64,000 nucleotides of DNA from assembly GCA_963792885.1 (NCBI GenBank), contig CAWBXX010000002.1:868001-932000 (forward strand), given 5' to 3'. The stretch's first letter is position 1; every line of letters begins with the position of its first letter. The translations under genes and the position numbers were made by a program. This DNA comes from DASWJZ01 sp963792885 (lineage in GTDB: Bacteria > Pseudomonadota > Alphaproteobacteria > Rhizobiales > Afifellaceae). The notes beneath the pieces are model-generated. The model did not search any database, was not told the DNA's origin, and saw only the letters and a list, made by a program, of their open reading frames with translations. Shown here in pieces: positions 37,834 through 44,188 of the stretch.

Positions 37834-39040
37834 ATGGCGACAACACCGCAATCGGACTCGCCGCTGTTTTCGACCTATCAGCGGATCGACCTCGCTTTTG
37901 AGCGGGGCGAGGGCCCCTGGCTCGTCGCCACCGACGGCTCGCGCTATCTCGACTTCATGGGCGGCATCGCGGTCAGCATATTGGGCCACGCGCACCCGCA
38001 CGTTGTCGCCGCGCTGAAGGCACAGGCCGAGAAGGTCTGGCACGTCTCCAACATTTTCGAGATTCCGGGCCAGCGCGCGCTTGGCGAGCGGCTTGTCGCC
38101 GCGACGTTTGCCGACTGCGTCTTCTTTGGCAATTCCGGCGCCGAGGCGATGGAAGCCGCCATCAAGACGGCGCGGCGCTACCACTATGTGAACGGCGCGC
38201 CGGAGCGCTTCCGCATCATCACCTTCGAAGGCGCCTTCCACGGCCGCACGCTCGCCACGATCGCCGCCGGCGGCCAGAAGAAGTACCTGGAGGGCTTCGG
38301 GCCGAAGGTCGAGGGCTTCGACCAGGTGCCGCTCGGCGACCGCAAGGCGCTCGAAGCGGCGATCACGCCGGAGACCGCCGCGATCCTGATCGAGCCGATC
38401 CAGGGCGAGGGCGGCATCCGCCCCGTGCCGCTCGAAGACCTGCGCTACCTGCGTCAGCTTTGCGACGAGCGCGGCCTGCTCCTGGTCTTCGACGAGATCC
38501 AGACCGGCATGGGCCGGACCGGCCGCTTCCTTGCGCACGAATGGTCGGGGATCGACGCCCGATATCGCGGCGCTCGCCAAGGGGCTCGGCGCCGGCTTCC
38601 CTGTCGGCGTGTGCCTTGCGACGCGCGAGGCGGCCGCCGGCATGACGGCAGGCACGCACGGCACGACCTTCGGCGGCAACCCGCTTGCGATGGCCGTCGC
38701 CGCTGCCGTGCTCGATATCGTTCTCGGCGAGGGCTTCCTCGAGCATGTCCGCGCGACCGGCCTGAGGCTGAAACAGAAGCTCGCCGCGGTCGTCGACTCC
38801 CATCAGGATGCCGTCGAGGGAATCCGCGGCGAAGGCCTGATGCTCGGCGTCAAGTGCCGCCTGCCGAATGGAGACGTGGCAGCCGCCGCGCGCGCCGAGG
38901 GCCTGCTCCTTGTCCCGGCGGGCGACAATGTGGTCAGGCTTCTGCCGCCGCTCATCATCAGCGAAGCGGATGTGGATGAGGCCGTGGAGCGTCTCGACGC
39001 CGCGCTCTCCGCGCTGACGCGCCGCGCCGCCGCCGAGTGA
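37834..39040 (+). CDS. argD: Acetylornithine aminotransferase ArgD (frameshifted)
   Basis: PLP aminotransferase of about 401 residues after repair; it converts N-acetylglutamate semialdehyde to N-acetylornithine (and can act in lysine synthesis). Visible motifs are GGIAVSILGHAHP, FFGNSGAEAMEAA, EGAFHGRTLATI, IEPIQGEGG and FDEIQTGMGRTG. The PLP lysine region, LAKGLGAGFPVG, lies in the shifted frame. An extra base at about 38551-38556 separates the two halves, turning ITPDIAALAKG into an altered reading. The gene is followed by argF 13 bp later. Loss of a core arginine gene is unlikely, so this is a probable sequence error. Confidence 0.92.
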
Positions 39041-39053
39041 GGATGCGCGCGCG

Positions 39054-39971
39054 ATGGGCGCCCCACGGCACTTTCTGGATATCTCGGACCTTCCCGCCGG
39101 CACGCTGAGAGGCATTCTCGACGACAGCCGCCGGCGGAAGGCCGACGGGCGGGATCCGAGCGAGCACCCGCTCGAAGGCCGCGTGCTTGCGATGATCTTC
39201 GACAAGCCGTCGACGCGCACGCGCGTCTCCTTTGACGTGGCGATGCGTCAGCTCGGCGGCGAGACCGTCGTCCTTTCCGGCAAGGAGATGCAGCTCGGCC
39301 GCGGCGAGACGCTCGCCGACACGGCGCGCGTGCTCTCCCGCTACGTTGACGCGATCATGATCCGCATCCTCGACCACGATGCGCTGCTCGAGCTCGCCTC
39401 GCATGCGACCGTGCCCGTCATCAACGGGCTGACGCAGCGCTCGCACCCCTGCCAGATCATGGCCGATCTGATGACCTTCGAGGAGCATCGCGGCCCGATC
39501 GCGGGCAAGAAGATCGCCTGGTCGGGCGACGTGAACAACGTGCTCGCCTCGCTCGTTCATGCCTCCGGGCGCTTCAAGTTCAAGCTCGACGTCGCCGCGC
39601 CTCCCGAGCTTGAGCCGCCGCCGGCGCTCGCCGAATGGATCGCCGAGAACCGGCCCGGGGTCCGCTTCGTGACGGACCCGGAGGAGGCGGTCGCCGACGC
39701 CGATTGCGTCATGACGGACACCTGGGTCTCGATGGGGGAAAAGGAGGCGGAGCGCCGGCACAATCTCCTGAAGCGCTACCAAGTCAATGCGCGGCTTTTG
39801 GAGAAAGCCAAGCCCGACACCATATTCATGCACTGCCTCCCCGCCCATCGCGGCGAGGAGGTGACGGCGGACGTGATCGACGGACCCCAATCCGTCGTGT
39901 TCGACGAGGCGGAGAACCGCCTGCATGCCCAGAAGGGCATCCTTGCCTGGTGTCTTGGAACGGGAGCGTGA
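39054..39971 (+). CDS. argF: Ornithine carbamoyltransferase ArgF
   Basis: A 305-residue OTCase that makes citrulline from ornithine and carbamoyl phosphate. It has the carbamoyl-phosphate motif KPSTRTRVSF, HPCQIMADL, and the catalytic Cys motif HCLPAHRGEEV. It follows argD directly and overlaps the Hsp33 gene by GTGA. Confidence 0.96.
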   Translation: MGAPRHFLDISDLPAGTLRGILDDSRRRKADGRDPSEHPLEGRVLAMIFDKPSTRTRVSFDVAMRQLGGETVVLSGKEMQLGRGETLADTARVLSRYVDAIMIRILDHDALLELASHATVPVINGLTQRSHPCQIMADLMTFEEHRGPIAGKKIAWSGDVNNVLASLVHASGRFKFKLDVAAPPELEPPPALAEWIAENRPGVRFVTDPEEAVADADCVMTDTWVSMGEKEAERRHNLLKRYQVNARLLEKAKPDTIFMHCLPAHRGEEVTADVIDGPQSVVFDEAENRLHAQKGILAWCLGTGA

Positions 39972-40984
39972 GGGTGAGCGAGACCGCTTTTTTCACGGTT
40001 GAGCCGTTAGGCGGCGACGATCGGGCCCTGCCTTTCCAGGTGGAGGGGCTCGACGTGCGCGGTCGCGTGGTGACGCTCGGCGCCTCGATCGACGCCATCC
40101 TCCGCCGCCACGACTTTCCGACACCCGTGAAGCGGCTGGTCGGCGAGGCGGCTGTGCTTGCCTCGCTGCTCGCGACGTCGCTGAAGGATGTCGGCCGCTT
40201 CATTTTGCAGACGCAGACGGACGGCCCTGTGTCGCTCGTCGTGGTCGACGTCAGGACGCCCGGCCAGATCCGCGCGACCGCCACCTTCGACGCGGAAGCG
40301 GTCGAAGCGGCGACCACCGAAGGCGAATGGGATACGAGCGTGCTTCTTGGCACGGGCACGCTCGCCATGACCGTCGAGCAGGGCGAGATGCAGCAGCGCT
40401 ATCAGGGCTACGTGCCGCTCGAGGACGAGACGCTCGAGGCGGCGGCGCACACCTATTTCCGCCAATCGGAGCAGATTCCGACCCGCATCCGCCTTGCCGT
40501 CGCGGAGATGTACGACCGCGATGCCGACGGTGCCGCGCGGCGCACTTGGCGAGCGGGCGGCATCATCGGCCAGTTCTTGCCCGAGGCGGGCGAGCGCATC
40601 CGCCATCGCGATCTTCCGGCCGGCGACGCGCCGGAAGGCGCCTTCGTGGCCGACGAGGAGCCGGAGGAGGACGATGACGCGTGGGTGGAGGCGCAGGCGC
40701 TGATCGATACGGTCGAGGATCACGAGCTGACCGACCCGTCGATCGCGGCCGAGCGGCTCCTCTACCGCCTCTTCCACGAGCGCGGCGTGCGCGTCTTCGA
40801 GCCGATCTCGATCGAGGAGAATTGCTCCTGCTCGCGCGAGCGCATCGGCGAGGTCCTGAGGGAGATGGAGCAGACCGAGATCGACGAGGCGGCGGCTTCG
40901 TCGGGCGCGGTGGAGGTGCGCTGCGAGTTCTGCGGCGCGCACTATAGCTTCGACCCGGCGGAGATAGCCGCGGAGCGCTCGTAG
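39968..40984 (+). CDS. hslO: Redox-regulated chaperone Hsp33
   Basis: A holdase chaperone of about 338 residues, activated by oxidation. The C-terminal zinc switch has CSC (ENCSCSRERIG) and CEFC (CEFCGAHYSF), the four conserved cysteines. The N-terminal domain shows FQVEGLDVRGRVVTLG and AAVLASLLATSLK. It starts at a GTG overlapping the argF stop; a second GTG two codons later (39974) is equally possible. The argF-hslO pairing is common in rhizobia. Confidence 0.93.
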   Translation: MRVSETAFFTVEPLGGDDRALPFQVEGLDVRGRVVTLGASIDAILRRHDFPTPVKRLVGEAAVLASLLATSLKDVGRFILQTQTDGPVSLVVVDVRTPGQIRATATFDAEAVEAATTEGEWDTSVLLGTGTLAMTVEQGEMQQRYQGYVPLEDETLEAAAHTYFRQSEQIPTRIRLAVAEMYDRDADGAARRTWRAGGIIGQFLPEAGERIRHRDLPAGDAPEGAFVADEEPEEDDDAWVEAQALIDTVEDHELTDPSIAAERLLYRLFHERGVRVFEPISIEENCSCSRERIGEVLREMEQTEIDEAAASSGAVEVRCEFCGAHYSFDPAEIAAERS

Positions 40985-41003
40985 CGCGCTGCATTCAGCG
41001 TCG

Positions 41004-41771
41004 CTACTCCTGGCGATAGATGAGCTCGGCCAGGGAGAAAAGCGCCTCACGCCCGATCGGGGCCGACAGCGCAAAGCCGAAGCCGTTATCGATCCAGTAG
41101 AAGGTGCTCACGCCATCGGCCTCCGCAAAGCGGAAATTCGTGCCCCGCTCCGACGCGTTCGTCCCTATCATCACCGTCATGCGCTGGCCGCTGCCGTTCT
41201 CGTACATCAGCATGGCGCAAGGCTTTCCCGCGTAGGGAATGAGGCGGCCGCCCACCAGTTGATAGCCTTGGGAGCTCAGATCGGGTGCAGACAGCGTTCG
41301 CCCGATTCGCTTTCCGAGCCAGGTGACGAGATGTTGCTCCTCGTTGGCGGCGACCTCGACGGGATGGCGAACCTCGCCGGAATAGATCAGGTAGTTCGCC
41401 ATCGATGCTTCGGGCAGCGTCTCCGCATAGGCAGGCGGCTTTGAGAAATCCAAGTTCGTCAGAGCCGCACCGGTCAGCCCGCCGACCACGAAAAGCGCGA
41501 TGCCGGCGGCAATCGACCGGGTGGAGACCCGCCGGTTCCGTGCAAAGCGTTTGACGACTTCCTCGTCCGCGCGCCGCGGGGCGGGCGGCTCTGCTCCGAA
41601 CAGCGCCTTGATCCCAGCATTCTGGGCCTGCCATTCCGCGACCTGTTTGGCGGCATCCGGATGCGTCTCAAGCCACGCTTCGACTGCGCTTGCCCGATCG
41701 CTTTCGAGCTGGCGGTCGACATAGGCGTGGAGGTCGTCCTCCGAAAACGGATCGCGATCCCGACCGGTCAT
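41004..41771 (-). CDS. Transmembrane anti-sigma factor (no zinc motif)
   Basis: A 255-residue partner of the ECF sigma factor encoded immediately upstream (4-bp overlap). The cytoplasmic N-terminus (DDLHAYVDRQLESDRASAVEAWLETHP) has the layout of the anti-sigma domain. It lacks the HxxxCxxC cysteines of zinc anti-sigma factors. One membrane helix follows at about residues 87-105 (AAGIALFVVGGLTGAAL), then a periplasmic domain of about 150 residues, possibly the sensor. Confidence 0.85.
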   Translation of the reverse strand: MTGRDRDPFSEDDLHAYVDRQLESDRASAVEAWLETHPDAAKQVAEWQAQNAGIKALFGAEPPAPRRADEEVVKRFARNRRVSTRSIAAGIALFVVGGLTGAALTNLDFSKPPAYAETLPEASMANYLIYSGEVRHPVEVAANEEQHLVTWLGKRIGRTLSAPDLSSQGYQLVGGRLIPYAGKPCAMLMYENGSGQRMTVMIGTNASERGTNFRFAEADGVSTFYWIDNGFGFALSAPIGREALFSLAELIYRQE

Positions 41772-42271
41772 GAACTCCTCCGGAATTCGACGACGTTGTC
41801 CCCCTCGAGCATCTCGCCGAGCGCTTTGCGCGCTCGCGACAGGCGCGACATGACGGTCCCGATCGGGACCCCCAGCATTCCGGCCACCTCCGCGTAACGG
41901 TATCCGTCCACCACGACCAGCATCAGGACCGCTCGCTGGTCATGATCCAGGTGCTCGATCGCTCTCGACAGGCGATCCTTCGCCAAGGGGTCGGGATCCG
42001 GCTGACCGGAAGGCACCTCCGCCGCCGCCTCAAGCGGCACGATCTCCGGACGGCGCCGCCGGCTCCGCCACTTGTTCCGGCCAAGGTTGGTCAGGATCGT
42101 CATCAGCCAGGCGTCGAGATTCGTGCCACGCCAGCGCAGGCGATTGGCGAACGCGTTCTCCAGGCAATCGTGGACGAGGTCCTCGGCCTCGGACGCGTCG
42201 CGGCTGAGGCTCCGCGCATACCGGCGCAGCCTTGGCAAGGCTGCCAACACCTGCTCTTCGAACGGGCTCAT
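41768..42271 (-). CDS. ECF RNA polymerase sigma factor
   Basis: A 167-residue group 4 sigma factor. Region 2 is LPRLRRYARSLSRDASEAEDLVHDCLENAF (quoted in part as EAEDLVHDCLENAF) with LDAWLMTILTNLGRNKWR. Region 4 is RAVLMLVVVDGYRYAEVAGMLGVPIGTVMSRLSRAR in outline (GVPIGTVMSRLSRARKAL). The start at 42271 removes a non-family extension. It is co-translated with the anti-sigma gene and follows the secreted-repeat gene, with which it probably forms an autoregulated stress operon. Confidence 0.93.
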   Translation of the reverse strand: MSPFEEQVLAALPRLRRYARSLSRDASEAEDLVHDCLENAFANRLRWRGTNLDAWLMTILTNLGRNKWRSRRRRPEIVPLEAAAEVPSGQPDPDPLAKDRLSRAIEHLDHDQRAVLMLVVVDGYRYAEVAGMLGVPIGTVMSRLSRARKALGEMLEGDNVVEFRRSS

Positions 42272-42323
42272 CGGCAAGATTCCGGCAAGGGCAACCTCGA
42301 TCGTCCTTGCCGGAACGATATCG

Positions 42324-42701
42324 CTACGGGCGGGCGACGTCCCAGACATCTCCAACCTTGTCGCCGGACGTGTCGCCCTTCTTCTCGTCCTTGATCCAGA
42401 AATAAAGGGGCATGCCGTCCTTGGCCCATTGCTTGGTGCCGTCCGTGCGCTCGACGAGCGAATACGGCGCGTCGGCGGTGTCGCCCTCCTTGGCGAGCAG
42501 CGGCGGCCAGTTCACCGCGCATTTGTCATAGCAGTTGGTCACGCCCGGCTCGTCCTTCTTGAACGTGTAGAGCGTCATGCCGTTCTCTCCGGCGAGCACG
42601 TCGCCGATCCCTGTGCTCACCGTCGTTACCGGCGCAGGCGTGGCAAAGCTCGCCGCGGTCGTCATGAAAATGGCAACTGCCGAAAGAGCGAGTGTCTTCA
42701 C
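42324..42701 (-). CDS. Secreted-repeat (COG4315-type) periplasmic protein
   Basis: A 125-residue exported protein with a signal peptide (ALSAVAIFMTTAASFAT). It has two secreted repeats of the Lipoprotein_15/COG4315 type: GMTLYTFKKDEPGVTNCYDKC with WPPLL, and GMPLYFWIKDEKKGDTSGD. It starts with GTG after AAGGAGG. It is the first gene upstream of the sigma/anti-sigma pair and has its own ECF-like promoter. The family function is unknown; repeats of this kind may bind heme or redox ligands. Confidence 0.85.
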   Translation of the reverse strand: MKTLALSAVAIFMTTAASFATPAPVTTVSTGIGDVLAGENGMTLYTFKKDEPGVTNCYDKCAVNWPPLLAKEGDTADAPYSLVERTDGTKQWAKDGMPLYFWIKDEKKGDTSGDKVGDVWDVARP

Positions 42702-42751
42702 GGAATTCCTCCTTGGTCTGCAGGCGAAAGCGTTCCTCCGCTTCCCTAAGG

Positions 42752-42780
42752 TTAGACACCGCGGCCCCCGATATTATTCC
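42752..42780 (-). promoter_or_regulatory. Candidate ECF-type promoter for the secreted-repeat/sigma operon
   Basis: Reading the minus strand, GGAATAA (-35) is followed 17 bp later by TCTAA (-10), close to the GGAAC/TCTGA class used by RpoE-like ECF sigma factors. It ends about 50 bp upstream of the GTG at 42701. Autoregulation by the adjacent sigma factor is likely. Confidence 0.5.
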
Positions 42781-42911
42781 CGCCCGGCCGCGGGCGATCT
42801 GCTGGCAGCTTGGGCCGCTGCACCGATGCGGGCCTCGGCAAATTGGGGGTTGGTCGGTCGTCGTCCGCGCTTCTGTCGCCGCGCGACAAAAACGCTGGCG
42901 GTTCGCGCCTG

Positions 42912-43304
42912 TCAGTTCAACACGCGCTTCCTGCCGGGGATGTCGAGCGAGAAGGCGGGAATGTCGACGGAGAAGATCTCGCCGCCGGCTCCGACCGCCT
43001 GATAGGTGCCGACCATCGTGCCGGACGGCGTCTGCAATGGGCACCCGCTTGTGTAAGTGAAGGAGGCGCCCGGTTCGATCACCGGCTGCTCGCCGACGAC
43101 GCCGATGCCGCGCACATCCTCGCGCTTGCCATGCTGGTCGGTGATGATCCAGTGCCGCGCGATGATCTGCACCGCAGCTGCGCTGCCGTTCGCGATCTCG
43201 ACCGTATAGGACCAGAAGAAGCGACTCTCGTCCGGGTCGGAGCGGTCGGCCAGATAGCGGGGCTCGACGGTGACGCTGATCTTCTTCGTTGTCGCCGTGT
43301 ACAT
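42912..43304 (-). CDS. apaG: ApaG domain protein
   Basis: A 130-residue ApaG protein: an immunoglobulin-like beta-fold with VEPRYLADRSDPDESRFFW, YTVEIANGS, ARHWIITDQHG, VVGEQPVIEPGASFTYTSG and GTMVGTYQAV. It is linked genetically to divalent-cation tolerance; the biochemistry is unclear. It stands alone, separated from the upstream phasin gene by a terminator. The 210 bp downstream, 42702-42911, contain only the ECF-type promoter. Confidence 0.95.
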   Translation of the reverse strand: MYTATTKKISVTVEPRYLADRSDPDESRFFWSYTVEIANGSAAAVQIIARHWIITDQHGKREDVRGIGVVGEQPVIEPGASFTYTSGCPLQTPSGTMVGTYQAVGAGGEIFSVDIPAFSLDIPGRKRVLN

Positions 43305-43402
43305 TGCTTATCCCGACGGGGTATTGGGTCGCCCGACTTTGCCGGCTTTCTAAGTGACCCCTCCGGAAACGCAAGCGCAGGGAAGGCGCACAGGGACAAT
43401 GA

Positions 43403-43429
43403 AAAAGCCCGGGCCGAGCCCGGGCTTTT
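43403..43429 (-). terminator. Intrinsic terminator after the phasin gene
   Basis: A perfect 11-bp stem (AAAAGCCCGGG / CCCGGGCTTTT, 5-base loop) with A/T tails on both sides, 21 bp beyond the phasin stop. It could terminate in either direction. Confidence 0.85.
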
Positions 43430-43450
43430 CGTTCGTCGCGGAAGGGTTCG

Positions 43451-43969
43451 TCAGGCGGCCTTGGCGGCGCTCATGGCCTTTTCGAACATCGCCTGGGCAG
43501 GCTTGGCGGCCTCCGAGCCGGCCTTCGTCACCGTTGCCTGGACGTCCTTCGAATAGTCGACCAGTGCCTCGAAGCGCTCGCGCGCGAACGCCGTCTGAAG
43601 CTCGACCGCGTCAGCGACCGAAGTCGTGCCGAGGAGCTTCCGCATCAGGTCGAAGGCGGCGTCAGCGTTCGACTTCGCCATGTCGAGGGCCTTGAATTGG
43701 ACCTCGCGTACGCTCTCGCGCGCGGTCTCAAGGCTGTCCTCCAGCATGTCGGTCGCCTCCTCTGCCGCGCTCTTCATGCGAGCGTAGGCTTCGCGGGTCT
43801 GGCTCACGCCCTGCTCGGTGAAGGAACGCATCATCTCGGGAAACTCGAAGTTCGGAAAAGTAAAGGCAGCCATCGGATCCTTCGCCGTCGCCCTCTCCGC
43901 CGCAATCGTCTTCGTCGCATCGGCCGCGGCCGCTTTGGCAGCGCGGGCCTTGTTTTCAGTGCTCGCCAT
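43451..43969 (-). CDS. Phasin (PHB granule-associated protein)
   Basis: A 172-residue phasin-family protein. After an Ala/Lys-rich N-terminus come FTFPNFEFPEMMRSFTEQG and long amphipathic helices (TREAYARMKSAAEEATDML, AFARERFEALVDYSKDVQA). Phasins coat polyhydroxybutyrate granules. An upstream in-frame start at 43984 would add five residues. The inverted repeat 56-82 bp upstream looks like a PhaR operator, so expression probably follows PHB accumulation. Confidence 0.88.
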   Translation of the reverse strand: MASTENKARAAKAAAADATKTIAAERATAKDPMAAFTFPNFEFPEMMRSFTEQGVSQTREAYARMKSAAEEATDMLEDSLETARESVREVQFKALDMAKSNADAAFDLMRKLLGTTSVADAVELQTAFARERFEALVDYSKDVQATVTKAGSEAAKPAQAMFEKAMSAAKAA

Positions 43970-44024
43970 GGGGCTCTCCATCATCGCGTCAAGCAAGATG
44001 AGAATCATATAGAGCACGGCATTG

Positions 44025-44051
44025 TGCATTGCAACAAAATATTGCAATGCA
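44025..44051 (-). promoter_or_regulatory. Candidate PhaR operator upstream of the phasin gene
   Basis: A perfect inverted repeat TGCATTGCAA-N7-TTGCAATGCA followed by GCAGCAA-type TGC-rich sequence. PhaR repressors of PHB-producing proteobacteria bind TGC-rich repeats upstream of phasin genes. The fit in position and composition is good; no phaR gene is in the window. Confidence 0.6.
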
Positions 44052-44188
44052 GCAAAGAAAATTCGCTGAATCCTGGACCAGTTAACTAAGCCCGCGAATA
44101 ACGGGGAGCGAACGGCGGGGCTCCTGGCCCCCTTTTCATCGCTGCCGTAACGTCTCATTAACCAAGCGGCGTCGCGGGGGGATGGCCG

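Noticed and set aside
37834..39040. argD as a true pseudogene
   Set aside because: Both halves are fully conserved and argF follows intact; a one-base extra in one of many similar breaks is better explained as a sequence error.
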